Below, in pieces: positions 33,581 through 42,801 of a stretch of DNA of 64,000 bases; position 1 is the stretch's first letter; every line of letters begins with the position of its first letter. The position numbers and the translations under genes were made by a program. The DNA is from Leucobacter sp. cx-328 (GTDB taxonomy: Bacteria > Actinomycetota > Actinomycetes > Actinomycetales > Microbacteriaceae), in assembly GCF_014530035.1 (NCBI RefSeq), contig NZ_JACVMX010000002.1, positions 1 to 64,000 of the forward strand. The letters are read 5' to 3'. The notes beneath the pieces are model-generated. The model had not been told where the DNA came from and searched no databases. It worked only from the letters and a program-made list of their open reading frames with translations.

Positions 33581-34507
33581 CTAGTTGAGCACCAAGCTTG
33601 GCGACACTACAAAGTACGCAAAGCTGAGTGCAACCAAGAGCGCAGCTTCGAGGGCGAGGAAGGTGATCCGCGCCCCACGTTTGCGTGGCCCCTGCGTGCG
33701 CACGAGGATGAACATCGTGAGCGCACCGATCAGGAAGCCGCCGAGGTGTGCCTGCCACGCAATGCTGACGCCGGGGAGGAACCCGATGCCGATATTGATG
33801 GCGAGCATCACAACCAGTGACTTCGTGTCGACCTGCATCGCCTTCATTGCGACGAACATCGCACCCAAGACGCCAAAGATCGCGCCAGAGGCACCCACCG
33901 TCGGAACGAGCTGCGCCGAGGGCTGGACGTAAGCCCAGAACATGACGCCGAGTGATCCGCCAACGCCAGAGAAGACATACAGCGCGGCGAAGGCCGTGCG
34001 GCCGATCCGCCGCTCAATCTCGCGACCAAAGATCCACAGCGCATACATGTTCAACACAATATGCAGCCAGAATCCGGTCGAATGCGTGAACATCACTGTC
34101 AGCATGCGCCAGGGTTCAAACACCTCGGGGCGTGAGTACAGCGGGGCATACCACAGCGCCGTCGTCACCAAGTCAGAAGCGAAGTAGTGAGTGATGAGCT
34201 GCAAGACGAAGACGACCGCACAAATCGCGATGATCGCCATCGTGACCGGAGTTTCCATCATGCTGATGCGACGCCCGAGCACTCGAGTCGCGCGGCCAGC
34301 ACGCTTCGCACCACTGGGTGTGGCCTCTCGTACGCAGTCTGGGCACAGCAGCCCAACTGCGGACGTTACCTGGCATTCACCGCACACCGTTCGACCGCAA
34401 CGCTGGCACAGCGTGAAACTGGGCCGCGTCTTGTGGCGGTAACACACGTCATTGGCCCCGTACTCAGCGCGTTCGCCAAATACGGGGCCAGAGCCGTTAG
34501 TTGACAA
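33581..34507 (-). CDS. Rhomboid family intramembrane serine protease
   Basis: A 308-residue membrane protease. The N-terminus (about 20-60) has four CxxC-type pairs (CYRH, CQRCG, CGEC, CPDC) forming a B-box-like zinc finger seen in many actinobacterial rhomboids. Six membrane helices follow. The catalytic dyad is Ser207 in GASGAIFG and His254 in AHLGG. Substrates are unknown. It starts five bases after the cyclophilin stop, so the two form an operon. Confidence 0.93.
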   Translation of the reverse strand: MSTNGSGPVFGERAEYGANDVCYRHKTRPSFTLCQRCGRTVCGECQVTSAVGLLCPDCVREATPSGAKRAGRATRVLGRRISMMETPVTMAIIAICAVVFVLQLITHYFASDLVTTALWYAPLYSRPEVFEPWRMLTVMFTHSTGFWLHIVLNMYALWIFGREIERRIGRTAFAALYVFSGVGGSLGVMFWAYVQPSAQLVPTVGASGAIFGVLGAMFVAMKAMQVDTKSLVVMLAINIGIGFLPGVSIAWQAHLGGFLIGALTMFILVRTQGPRKRGARITFLALEAALLVALSFAYFVVSPSLVLN

Positions 34508-34512
34508 CGGAA

Positions 34513-35022
34513 TTAGACCGCAGCGATCTCAACACCGGTGATGACGACGTCCTCAACGGGGCGATCCATTGCGCCAGTAGCAACCGACTCAATCGCGTCA
34601 ACGACAGCCTTCGAAGCATCGTCAGCGAGCTCACCGAAGATGGTGTGCTTGCCAGTGAGCCATGCGGGCTCAGTGGTGGTGATGAAGAACTGCGAGCCGT
34701 TGGTGCCCGAAAGGCGACCGGTCATGTCGGGACGCTTGCCAGCGTTCGCCATAGCGAGCTGGTACTTACGGTCGAACGAGAGCTCGGGGTGAATCTCATC
34801 GTCGAAGTTGTAGCCGGGGCCACCGGTACCGGTACCGGTGGGGTCACCGCCCTGGATCATGAAGTCCTTGATAATGCGGTGGAAGATAACACCGTCGTAG
34901 AAGCCCTTGTTCGCAAGGTCTTCGAAGTTCTTCACGGTCTTCGGTGCGTGGTCACCAAAGAGGTTGATCACGATGTCACCGTGGTTGGTGTGAATGGTCG
35001 CAACAGAAGTATGAATGGTCAT
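34513..35022 (-). CDS. ppiA: Peptidyl-prolyl isomerase, cyclophilin type
   Basis: A 169-residue cytoplasmic cyclophilin that speeds proline isomerisation during folding. Motifs [50 protein letters not shown] (both abridged readings of the family pattern at about 47-70 and 91-115) and [12 protein letters not shown] are intact. No signal peptide is seen. First gene of ppiA-rhomboid, matching the actinobacterial order ppiA-rhomboid-crgA near the origin. Confidence 0.95.
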   Translation of the reverse strand: MTIHTSVATIHTNHGDIVINLFGDHAPKTVKNFEDLANKGFYDGVIFHRIIKDFMIQGGDPTGTGTGGPGYNFDDEIHPELSFDRKYQLAMANAGKRPDMTGRLSGTNGSQFFITTTEPAWLTGKHTIFGELADDASKAVVDAIESVATGAMDRPVEDVVITGVEIAAV

Positions 35023-35199
35023 GTACTCAGTCTACGGGGAGGTGCTCTGAGTTCATACGGGAAGAAGCGTTGAGTTCTCTCGGAAGACGAGATGAGAAAC
35101 TACAGGGAATACCAGGACGCACAGGCGGATTCGGTGTAGCGTTGGAGCAACTGAAGTGTTCCGCATGGCGCCGACCACGCGGACTGGAGGAGGAGTCGA

Positions 35200-35700
35200 A
35201 TGAAGCTCTCACGTAAACGCCGCCGCGAGCTCCGCCGTCTGCGCGCTGAAGCACAGGAGCTGCTCGATCAGCAGCGCGTCGTGCTCGGCCAGGCCGGCGA
35301 GGTTCTGAACCACGCAGGTCGCCAGGCCCGTCACCTCAGTGACGAGCACCTCGCTCCCCGCGTCGAGAAGACGTGGAACCGCGTCCGTCCCGGCGTAGAG
35401 TGCGGCATTGAGAACGCTCGCCGCACCGCGGAGCAGGTTCGTGTCGCGACTGCTCCCATGGTCTCGAACGCGCTGCAGGGCACCATTCGCACCCTCGACC
35501 GCTTCGAAAACCAGAACGCTGCCAAGCAGGTTCGCCGTTTCGGTGAGCGCACCGGCTACATCGCGCCCGCGAAGAAGCGCTCGGGCGCTGGCAAGTGGAT
35601 CGCAATCTCGCTCGGCGTCGCAGCTGCGACCGCTGTTGGCGTGCTGCTCACCCGCGCGTTCAGCACCGACGAAGATCTTTGGGTCAGCGCAGAGGGTTAA
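35200..35700 (+). CDS. Helical protein with C-terminal membrane segment, unknown
   Basis: 166 residues. A very basic start (MKLSRKRRRELRRLRAEAQ) and a long amphipathic helical region rich in Arg, Ala and Gln (about 5-125, coiled-coil prone) are followed by one membrane helix (about 133-152, WIAISLGVAAATAVGVLLTRAF) and a short acidic tail. I do not recognise a named family; similar small proteins sit beside cyclophilin in Microbacteriaceae in my recollection. The start is firm, with GGAGGAG seven bases before the ATG. It may bind a membrane or DNA; that is speculation. Confidence 0.82.
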   Translation: MKLSRKRRRELRRLRAEAQELLDQQRVVLGQAGEVLNHAGRQARHLSDEHLAPRVEKTWNRVRPGVECGIENARRTAEQVRVATAPMVSNALQGTIRTLDRFENQNAAKQVRRFGERTGYIAPAKKRSGAGKWIAISLGVAAATAVGVLLTRAFSTDEDLWVSAEG

Positions 35701-35778
35701 TACTCTACGTGTGATTCGGCGAGGCGGTCAGGGGTTCCCTGGCCGCCTTTGCTGTGTGTTCTTGCGGCCCGGCTCGGT

Positions 35779-35832
35779 GGCCTGGCGCGGCCTGGCTCGG
35801 CGCGGCCTGGCGCGGCCTGGCCTGGCCTGGCC
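35779..35832. repeat. Tandem GGCCTGGC / GCGCGGCCTGG repeats
   Basis: Imperfect tandem array of CGGCCTGGCG, CGGCCTGGCT and CCTGG units leading straight into palindromic repeat copy E. Low-complexity, slippage-prone. Confidence 0.8.
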
Positions 35833-35838
35833 TGCAAA

Positions 35839-35929
35839 GCCCGCGAAACGGGCACTTGTTGCCGAGATTGACCCTTTCTACGCGTAGAAAGGGTCAATCT
35901 CGAGAGAAAGGGGTCTTCTCGCGGGGTTC
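35839..35929. repeat. Palindromic intergenic repeat, copy E
   Basis: Contains a perfect 38-bp palindrome (35864-35901) centred on TCTACGCGTAGA. Flanks are CCGCGAAACGGGCACTTG on the left and GAGAGAAAGGGG with CTCGCGGGGTTC on the right. It lies between convergent genes, 17 bases from the end of the Nudix gene. Confidence 0.85.
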
Positions 35930-35946
35930 ACCCGCACCCGCGAGGG

Positions 35947-36510
35947 CTATGCGCTCGGTGAACCCGAGTCACCGCCCGAACCTGAGCTCTGACTTTGGCC
36001 GCCCTGGTTGCCCTGGTTGCCCTGGCCGCCGTTCTTCCCACCGCGCTTGCCTGCGCGCTTTCGGCGCGGGTTGCGTGCAGCAACGGGACGGTTCTGAATG
36101 CCAGCCATCCGCATACCGGTTCGCACGAGCGAAAGTGTCTTGAGCGACTTGATTTCGCGGATCGGAACCCAACGTGCCTCGTCGGAGGAACCGTCAATCT
36201 CATGTACGAGCGGGCCGTCTTGAACAGATGCGCGGTACACGATGCGGATGGTGTGCAACTCGGGAGTCTGTCCGTCTTCAACGTCTTCGCGCACCATTAC
36301 GCGAGAGTCGACACCAAGCAGACGACCTGCCTTCGCGGTCAGACCGGTTTCTTCGAAGATTTCGCGCACAACTGCGTCGCGCGGATCTTCCCCGTCTTCT
36401 AGTCCGCCACCGGGCAATGTCCAGCCGTGCAGGTGCCCACGACGCCAATGCGTCAAAAGGATCTTGCCGCGCCGCTCAATGACTGCGTATGCAGCAACTC
36501 GTAGATCCAT
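35947..36510 (-). CDS. Nudix hydrolase with basic low-complexity tail
   Basis: A 187-residue pyrophosphohydrolase. The Nudix box GxxxxxExxxxxxxREUxEExGU runs from about residue 35 to 57 (GGGLEDGEDPRDAVVREIFE and ETGL). The catalytic domain ends near 140. The remaining 45 residues are Arg/Lys-rich (RNPRRKRAGKRGGKNGG) and then Gly/Gln/Asn/Ser repeats (QGNQGNQGGQSQSSGSGG), probably disordered and possibly nucleic-acid binding. The substrate is unknown. It is ten bases downstream of the alpha/beta hydrolase gene, so probably in the same transcript. Confidence 0.9.
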   Translation of the reverse strand: MDLRVAAYAVIERRGKILLTHWRRGHLHGWTLPGGGLEDGEDPRDAVVREIFEETGLTAKAGRLLGVDSRVMVREDVEDGQTPELHTIRIVYRASVQDGPLVHEIDGSSDEARWVPIREIKSLKTLSLVRTGMRMAGIQNRPVAARNPRRKRAGKRGGKNGGQGNQGNQGGQSQSSGSGGDSGSPSA

Positions 36511-36520
36511 ACGTATGAGC

Positions 36521-37558
36521 TTAGCTTGCTCGCCACCCTGTGACCCAGGAGTTTAACCGCGCGTATGCTTCCGTGCGGGCATCTTTCCGAGACAGAAACA
36601 CATCATGCAACGCGTTCGGGATACGTTCAATCGTGACCGACCGACCGAGCCTGGTCGCCGCCGACGCAACCGCTTTCACTGACAACACAGTGTCAGCGGT
36701 CGTGAGTGCGTCGCTCCACCGCAAGGGTGCTTCGTCGTGGTCAGACATGATCACGCAGACCGGGATCGTGAGGTGTAGCCCCTTCTCAACCCGTTCGTGG
36801 CCAGTAAGCACGGCACGGAGCCAACCGCTGTAGACCGCGTGAGACTTGTCTGGCCGCCACTCGTGGTTGAGCCGGTCGAGCACCTCTGTGGGGCCGACCT
36901 CACGCTGCGCACGGCTGTAATACCCGAAGTCGAACTGCGGGCTCGCCTCGCGCGGAGCGATCCACGCACTCATATTCATAATGGGCATCATGAGCTTGCG
37001 CGCAACGGAAGAGAGTTGGAATTCAAGCCAGGGACTGTTAAGTATGAGCGCGCTTGCCACCCCAGGGTTGTTTGCCGCCCAGAGGCTGAGCACAAGCCCG
37101 CCCGTCGAGTGGCCGAGGAGGACGAGCTCGCGGCCGGTACTGCCGTGGTTCGCGCCGCTCGCGCTGCCTTCTCCCCCGATGATCGCAACCGCTCGCGCGA
37201 TCTCGGCGTCGTATTCATCGAGCGATTCGATGTATCCCGGGGTCTGCCCTGGCCGCAAGCTGCGCCCGTACTTTCGCAGGTCGAGTGCGTAGAAACGGGC
37301 GCCGCGAGCGGTCCAGTATTGCGCGAGCGGAGTTTGGAAGAAGTAGTCAGACCAGCCGTGGACGTACAGCACGTCGACGTTGGAAAGGTCTGGCTTTTCT
37401 GGGGGCGCGGATCGCAGCAGCCGCTGCCACAAGCTCCGCTCTGCAGGCAGGGATCGCACCAGAGTAGCAACGAGGGGACCTTCGGTGTCTTCCCCCAGGT
37501 CGATCTCGGTGCACTCGAAGCCTTCACCGAGCACATCAGGGCGCCACTCTACAGTCAT
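36521..37558 (-). CDS. Alpha/beta hydrolase (lysophospholipase/monoacylglycerol lipase-like)
   Basis: A 345-residue cytoplasmic serine hydrolase of the Hydrolase_4 group. The oxyanion segment is YVHGWSDYF (65-73), the nucleophile Ser151 lies in LGHSTGG, an acid is likely in MSDHDEAP (near 276) and the histidine in NALHDVFLS (near 318). RFYALDLRKYGRS matches the family pattern before the nucleophile. The substrate is unknown; glycerolipids or esters are likely from family. Followed by the Nudix gene. Confidence 0.88.
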   Translation of the reverse strand: MTVEWRPDVLGEGFECTEIDLGEDTEGPLVATLVRSLPAERSLWQRLLRSAPPEKPDLSNVDVLYVHGWSDYFFQTPLAQYWTARGARFYALDLRKYGRSLRPGQTPGYIESLDEYDAEIARAVAIIGGEGSASGANHGSTGRELVLLGHSTGGLVLSLWAANNPGVASALILNSPWLEFQLSSVARKLMMPIMNMSAWIAPREASPQFDFGYYSRAQREVGPTEVLDRLNHEWRPDKSHAVYSGWLRAVLTGHERVEKGLHLTIPVCVIMSDHDEAPLRWSDALTTADTVLSVKAVASAATRLGRSVTIERIPNALHDVFLSRKDARTEAYARLNSWVTGWRAS

Positions 37559-37590
37559 GGGTTCAGACTAGCTGTGGTGCAGAGTCTTTC

Positions 37591-38559
37591 CTAGCGAAGT
37601 GTGATCTCTCCCATTTCAGCGCTGACATCAACCACGTTTGGAGATTTCGGATCGTGTGTGAGGAGGTTGGTAATGCTGCCCATCTCAGACTGAGTACTCA
37701 CTCGATAACCGCCAGCCGGCAATGTCACATCGGCACTACCGAGCTCGACATCGACTGTGACACTCGCAGGCTGTTTTCCTTCGGCCGTGATGGTGGCCTG
37801 CCCCATACCTACCGAGGCATCGATAGTGCGTGCCTCGGTGACATTGAGCGTTGCATCGCCCACGCCTACTTCGAGCTCCACTGCGGTCGCGGTGCCCGTG
37901 TAGTCAACACGGCCAGCCTCAACGTTTATGTCGAGCATTACGAAGTTACCCGCGAGCGATAGGTCCCCCGCGCCAACGTTGATTTCGGCACTGAGCTTCC
38001 CGTCGTATTCGACAGGAAGTAGAAGGGTTGCTTGTTCGTTGTCGTTCATCTGCATCGGATTCGCGTTGCCAGTGCGCTCGATTTGTAGTGTGCCCTCGTC
38101 GTTGTACGCGGACCATTGGTAGCCAAAGTTCCCTTCGATACTCAGCGTCGGGACTTCGATGTCAGTGAACTGAACGGTCATTGCAGACGCTGCCGCGTTC
38201 ACTTCAATCGCTCGCACGTTCGTGAGATCAAGATCGACCGTCCAACTACGTTCTCCGTGTTGCTGCGGGTGGAACTTTCCGTCGTTCGCAAAACCCTGTG
38301 AAGTGGCCGCTCGTGACTCGCTCGCAGCAGTCGCTTCATAGGCGAGACTCGCAAGCCAGATGCCAGCAGCGCTAAGCATTCCAAGCGCCACGACACCGCC
38401 AGCAATACCGACGCCAATTGCTACACCGCGGCGCCGCTTTGGACGCTGGGCGGAGGCCGGCGGCTGCGGCATCTGCGTTGGTGGGTGCGGCTGTTGCATC
38501 GATTGCTGCAAATGCTGCGGTTGCTGTTGCTGCCCTGTGAAATTCTGCTGGTCGGTCAT
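37591..38559 (-). CDS. DUF4097 family beta-helix-like envelope protein
   Basis: A 322-residue membrane-anchored protein. The Gln/Pro-rich cytoplasmic start (QQQQPQHLQQSMQQPHPP) is followed by RPKRRRG and one membrane helix (about 48-70). A long extracytoplasmic part of repeating beta strands (VDLDLTNVRAIEVNAAASAM, INVGAGDLSLAG, VGVGDATLNV, VELGSADVTLPAGGY) ends ISAEMGEITLR-like. DUF4097/LiaG-type proteins often accompany two-component systems for envelope stress. Its ATG overlaps the response-regulator stop by four bases, so it is the third gene of kinase-regulator-DUF4097. Confidence 0.85.
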   Translation of the reverse strand: MTDQQNFTGQQQQPQHLQQSMQQPHPPTQMPQPPASAQRPKRRRGVAIGVGIAGGVVALGMLSAAGIWLASLAYEATAASESRAATSQGFANDGKFHPQQHGERSWTVDLDLTNVRAIEVNAAASAMTVQFTDIEVPTLSIEGNFGYQWSAYNDEGTLQIERTGNANPMQMNDNEQATLLLPVEYDGKLSAEINVGAGDLSLAGNFVMLDINVEAGRVDYTGTATAVELEVGVGDATLNVTEARTIDASVGMGQATITAEGKQPASVTVDVELGSADVTLPAGGYRVSTQSEMGSITNLLTHDPKSPNVVDVSAEMGEITLR

Positions 38560-39260
38560 GCGCCCATTCCGTTCTGCGGTCGATTCGTGTGAGCGGGCCC
38601 GCCCGCGCTCTCAATATGCGCGATCGCGGCGAGCACCCGACGGTTTCCGTCTTCGGCCTCAAGCCCGAGCTTCTGGAAGATCGCGGTGATGTTCTTTTCG
38701 ACGCTCGCCTCAGAGATGAAGAGGAGCTCAGCGATCAGCTGATTCGAGCGCCCTTCGGCGAGCGCTGCCAAGACTGAACGCTCACGCGGGGTGAGCTGCT
38801 GCATGCGCTCGTCTTTGGCACGGCGGGCGAGGAGCTGAGCTACGACCTCAGGGTCGAGTACCGTCGCACCTTCACTGATCCGTTCAATTGCTGCGATGAA
38901 GTCACCGACGTCTGCAACGCGGTCTTTCAAGAGATAACCGAACGCACCAGTCTGCACACCGCTCGGACCTGCTCCGATGAGCTCGCTCGCGTATCGCTCC
39001 TCCACATACTGTGAGAGGACGAGGAGCGGCAGCTCTGGTCGCGTTTGGCGTAGCTCGAGAGCCGCGCGGATTCCTTCATCAGTAAAGGTTGGCGGGAGCC
39101 GAACGTCAAAGATACACAGGTCGGGGTTGGCCTCTGCCACCTTTTCCATGAGGCCCGTGGTGTCGGGCAAGGCTGCTACAACCTCGTGTCCACCGTGTTC
39201 GAGGAGACGTACAAGCCCCTCTCGCAGCAATACAGAGTCTTCACACATTACGATGCGCAT
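38556..39260 (-). CDS. Response regulator, NarL/LuxR type
   Basis: A 234-residue transcription regulator. The receiver domain has acidic Asp8, phospho-acceptor Asp52 (CIFDVRLPP) and a Lys near 113 (YLLKDRVAD). The C-terminal HTH (about 160-225) has LTPRERSVLAALAEGRSNQLIAE-type sequence and SEASVEKNITAIFQKLGL. The partner kinase lies upstream with a 13-base overlap. The most direct candidate target is its own operon with the DUF4097 gene; other targets are not visible. Confidence 0.93.
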   Translation of the reverse strand: MRIVMCEDSVLLREGLVRLLEHGGHEVVAALPDTTGLMEKVAEANPDLCIFDVRLPPTFTDEGIRAALELRQTRPELPLLVLSQYVEERYASELIGAGPSGVQTGAFGYLLKDRVADVGDFIAAIERISEGATVLDPEVVAQLLARRAKDERMQQLTPRERSVLAALAEGRSNQLIAELLFISEASVEKNITAIFQKLGLEAEDGNRRVLAAIAHIESAGGPAHTNRPQNGMGA

Positions 39261-40480
39261 GGCACGCTCACCTCCAGAGTAGTTGGGCCGCCCTTAGGGC
39301 TAGCAAGGGTACTCGTGCCGCCCGCTGCAAGCACGCGGTTTTGTACACCGTCTAGGCCACCACCCGGTACTAGGGTGGCGCCACCGATGCCATTGTCTTC
39401 GATTCGCGCCCAGAGTGTGCCATCTTCTCGGAGGCGCACTATGACTCGACATTCACTCGCACGCGAGTGCTTAGCCGCGTTGGTAAGTGACTCTGCAATC
39501 ACGAAGTAGACGGCTGCCTCAGCTGTACGGCTACACCGACCGGTGAGCTGCACATCGAGAGTTACTGGGATGTGTGACCGTGCGGCGAGCGCGGAGAGAG
39601 CTGCGTCGAGACCACGGTCATCGAGAACGGAAGCATAAATGCCTCGGGCGAGCTGACGCAGCTCAGTGATCGCAGCCTTCGTTGAGGTGTGGGCCTCAGC
39701 GACGAGCGTCTTTGCGGTTTCAGGATCAGTGTCGATCATCTCTTTTGCGAGCCCAAGGGTCATCGCAGTTGAGACGAGTCGAGGTTGTACGCCATCATGT
39801 AGGTCGCGTTCGACTCGGGTGCGCTCAAGATCTGCTGCGCGTACCGCGCCTTTGCGCTGTTCTTGCGATGCCGCAGCTCGCTCTTCGAGCTCTGCTTCAC
39901 GCACAGCCGAACCGATGAGCGCGATCGAGAGCAGTCGGTGCAACATGGCTGCGCCGTACAGGGTGCCCAGCCAGAAAAGGAAGCCCGCAACCGCAATGCC
40001 CATTCGCACTCCCGAAGATGCCGCAGAGTTACCCCAAATGAGGGACTGCACCGCATCAAACGACGTTTGGAAAACCCACTGCAAGATCACGAGGAGCACG
40101 AAACCCAGCGCAATGGTCAGGAGTGAGTTCGCGAGCGCGCGCCACATGCGTGCATCAACCGACTGCCGCAGCACTGCCTTCAGCCAACCACCAAACGTCG
40201 GAATCTCGCGGCGGGTGAAGCGCAGGTCGGGAATGCCAAGGTCGTAGAGCTCTGAGACACGACGAGTTTCAAACCAGCCGATGCCGAACAACGCGTACAC
40301 AGCACCAACGAGCATGACCAGGCCTATGCCCGCGAGTGGGATGAGCCCGATCGAAATCGCGATGTAGCTCGCTCCCCCAACCACGAGCCCAAACCCAATG
40401 ACGCCGTACGCCAGCAGGTGCAAAATCGTCAGCCCGATACTCAGCGGCGGCTTCTGCCGGCTCGAGGTTTGTGTGTTCAT
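39248..40480 (-). CDS. Sensor histidine kinase, HisKA_3 type
   Basis: A 410-residue membrane kinase. Two helical hairpins (about 15-70 and 115-185) give four to six membrane segments with almost no extracellular domain, resembling intramembrane-sensing kinases of the DesK/LiaS style. The phospho-acceptor His228 lies in ERDLHDGVQPRL. The ATPase half has ESLTNAAKHSRAS (N-box) and IEDNGIGG / GGGLDGVQNRV (G-boxes). It pairs with the downstream regulator and DUF4097 protein, so cell-envelope stress is the likely signal (inference). Confidence 0.92.
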   Translation of the reverse strand: MNTQTSSRQKPPLSIGLTILHLLAYGVIGFGLVVGGASYIAISIGLIPLAGIGLVMLVGAVYALFGIGWFETRRVSELYDLGIPDLRFTRREIPTFGGWLKAVLRQSVDARMWRALANSLLTIALGFVLLVILQWVFQTSFDAVQSLIWGNSAASSGVRMGIAVAGFLFWLGTLYGAAMLHRLLSIALIGSAVREAELEERAAASQEQRKGAVRAADLERTRVERDLHDGVQPRLVSTAMTLGLAKEMIDTDPETAKTLVAEAHTSTKAAITELRQLARGIYASVLDDRGLDAALSALAARSHIPVTLDVQLTGRCSRTAEAAVYFVIAESLTNAAKHSRASECRVIVRLREDGTLWARIEDNGIGGATLVPGGGLDGVQNRVLAAGGTSTLASPKGGPTTLEVSVPCAS

Positions 40481-40790
40481 ACCTCTAAATTACGGTGCGA
40501 CTGCATGCGGGAGTAGCCCGATACCCGGAGAGATGTTTTCTGGGTTTCCCTACCTTTTGCCATCTTTCGGCACGAACCGCCCACTGCGAAGTGCACTTCT
40601 TCCACGAAAACCCGGGGTTACGCCACACCATCCTGGGCCGGCCTACGATGTTTCCCGTGAAACAGTGAAGCTGATCCGCGCCCATACTGACGCTGTTTTC
40701 TAGCGACGCGCGCCAGTAAGATCCGTCATATAGCTACGTCTCCGTTAAGCGAGTGCGTGGTCGATCTTTCCACGATGGAGTGAACCAGAC
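40481..40790. other. Divergent spacer between the kinase and surface-protein genes
   Basis: 310 bases with no gene. It holds a parS-like site (40649-40664) and one GATCCGCGCC (40673-40682). Promoters for both flanking genes must lie here, but I see no pair with good spacing. Confidence 0.6.
40649..40664. promoter_or_regulatory. parS: parS-like site (1 mismatch)
   Basis: TGTTTCCCGTGAAACA differs at one central base from the consensus. It is intergenic, about 14 kb from dnaA. Confidence 0.55.
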
Positions 40791-42797
40791 ATGAAGATGC
40801 GCACAGGACTGAGCATTGGAGCCGTCATCGGCACCATGTTGCTCGGAGTAACCCTCGCACCAGCCAACGCCGCGGAAGTATCAGAAGTTGCGCCGGCTGA
40901 TCCTTCTCCTCCGAGTCCAGATATGAATGTCGAAGACCCGCGCATTCTTGGTGGGGAACAGGCTGCTGTGAGTGATGCGCTTTCGATCCGCATTCCCGTC
41001 ATGCGAGACCCGGCACTTGCCACGAGCACCGAACTTGAGAATGCGCAGCCGTGGTCTCTCACACTCAGCCGCACCGGCACATACGCCTACGCAACATCTC
41101 GCGCGTCTACAGACACCCCAGCGAACAGCTTCCGTGATCTGTATGTCTTTGATCTGGAATCACGCAAACACGTCAAGACGATCCGGTTCGACGTTCCCGG
41201 GCAGATTTCACCACTGTCTGCGGCGCGCGATGCTGACGTACTCGCGTTCTCCGTTGGTGGCACGCACGTGTTCACGCTCAACACGCTGACGAACGAGCTA
41301 GTCGGGGCGCCCCTGCCAGTTCCGTCGTCGAGTTCGTACCGCGACACCATCAGCACAGATGGCCAAAGCTATTACATGGCCGATGTGTACGGAACCGTCA
41401 GAAAGCTAGATCTCTCGACCGGCACGATCACCGCATCGCAGAGCATCGGGGTCGACCGTACTGGATCAATCACGTTGAGCGCCGATGGAAACTCCGTCAT
41501 TGTCGGCTCAGGTGGACGTGCGTTTGATGGCGCGAGCATCACTGTTCTCAACGCGGCGACGCTTGCTATTGAGAACGGCCCCAACACTAACTTTGCTACC
41601 TGGCAGTTCGATCGGATCCGCTCAGACCTCAAGACCGGATCACTCTTTTCTACCGGCTATTCCTGGTATGTGGAGCGCTACGATCCGAATTCAGGCGCGC
41701 TCACCGGCTCGGTAGCCATCGCGCGGTACATGAATGACTTCATTGTGGATCCACGCAACGATCCGTCAGAAGGTAGCGCACGCGAAGATCGCGCCTGGGG
41801 TCTCACGACCGAATACGATCTTGTCGCCCCTGCAATCTTTGGCAATGAGGTCGCTGGCACCGAGGATCGGCGATCAGACAGCTTCCGCGACACCGACGGT
41901 GTCCCCATCTACATGGATCAGCGCGCTACGTGCGCCGACGAGGCCGCATTCCCAGAAAGCTGCACCGACATCGGCGAAATCGTTGTGAGCAACGGTGGCG
42001 GATCAGCACCCGACACCGACAACAGCATCACCGTGCTTCTGCCACCCGTGATCACCACACAGCCCCTGAATGCCGCGGTCACTCGACTCGGCGACTCAGC
42101 CCGCTTCGCGGTGAGGCTCGACGGGGTGAAACCAGACGCAGCCAGCAACATCACCTGGCAGTCCTCCCCCGACGGCACCGCCTGGACCGATCTCGATGAG
42201 CACTCCACCACGCTCGATGTAGAAGCAACCGAAGAGAGCGTCGCACTGCAGTACCGTCTCGCGTACGTTGACGACTTTTGGAATGTGTCTGGCGCATCTG
42301 AGCCTGTTTCAATCACCGGTCCCGCCCCGGTGATCACCTCACAAGCCCCACAGAACACCATGCGTGTCGGCGAACCGATCACCCCGATCACACTCAGTGC
42401 GAACGCACAGGGCAAGCAAACCTGGTCGATCGACGGCCTGCCAGCAGGGGTCACCTTCAATGCGAACTCCAAGCTCTTGAGTGGCACCCCGACAGAAGCT
42501 GGCAACTACACGGTAGTCGCGACCGTTACTGATGCGTTCGGCAGTGCAACGCAGACCGTTGACGTGACGGTCGAAAAGGCCGCTCCGGGGCCAGACCCCG
42601 AGCCAAAGCCTGACCCGAAGCCAAAGCCCGAGCCCAAGCCGACTCCGGGCAACCCAGGAAACGGTGGGGACACCACCGGTGCCAGTAACCTCGCCCACAC
42701 TGGCGGCGCAGGTTTGACCCTGGTTGCCGGGGCAGCTGGACTTCTCACCATCATCGGAGCAGGCGCCGTCTTCCTCGCTCGCCGAGGCCGCGCATAG
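40791..42797 (+). CDS. LAxTG-anchored surface protein with beta-propeller-like and Ig-like domains
   Basis: 668 residues, secreted. Signal peptide about 1-28 (ending PANAAE). Residues of about 75-400 contain repeated strand patterns of WD/YVTN-type propellers (WSLTLSRTGTYAYA, LYVFDLESRKHVKTIRF, VFTLNTLTNELVGAPL, ITLSADGNSVIVG). Then come an Ig-like part (about 415-500), a putative Ig domain of the He_PIG kind (LPAGVTFNANSKLLSGTPTE), a Pro/Lys/Glu-rich spacer, and LAHTG at 634-638 with a hydrophobic helix and RRGRA tail. It is therefore a substrate for the class E sortase at 32377. Function unknown; adhesion or surface display is likely. Confidence 0.88.
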   Translation: MKMRTGLSIGAVIGTMLLGVTLAPANAAEVSEVAPADPSPPSPDMNVEDPRILGGEQAAVSDALSIRIPVMRDPALATSTELENAQPWSLTLSRTGTYAYATSRASTDTPANSFRDLYVFDLESRKHVKTIRFDVPGQISPLSAARDADVLAFSVGGTHVFTLNTLTNELVGAPLPVPSSSSYRDTISTDGQSYYMADVYGTVRKLDLSTGTITASQSIGVDRTGSITLSADGNSVIVGSGGRAFDGASITVLNAATLAIENGPNTNFATWQFDRIRSDLKTGSLFSTGYSWYVERYDPNSGALTGSVAIARYMNDFIVDPRNDPSEGSAREDRAWGLTTEYDLVAPAIFGNEVAGTEDRRSDSFRDTDGVPIYMDQRATCADEAAFPESCTDIGEIVVSNGGGSAPDTDNSITVLLPPVITTQPLNAAVTRLGDSARFAVRLDGVKPDAASNITWQSSPDGTAWTDLDEHSTTLDVEATEESVALQYRLAYVDDFWNVSGASEPVSITGPAPVITSQAPQNTMRVGEPITPITLSANAQGKQTWSIDGLPAGVTFNANSKLLSGTPTEAGNYTVVATVTDAFGSATQTVDVTVEKAAPGPDPEPKPDPKPKPEPKPTPGNPGNGGDTTGASNLAHTGGAGLTLVAGAAGLLTIIGAGAVFLARRGRA

Positions 42798-42801
42798 CGC
42801 T

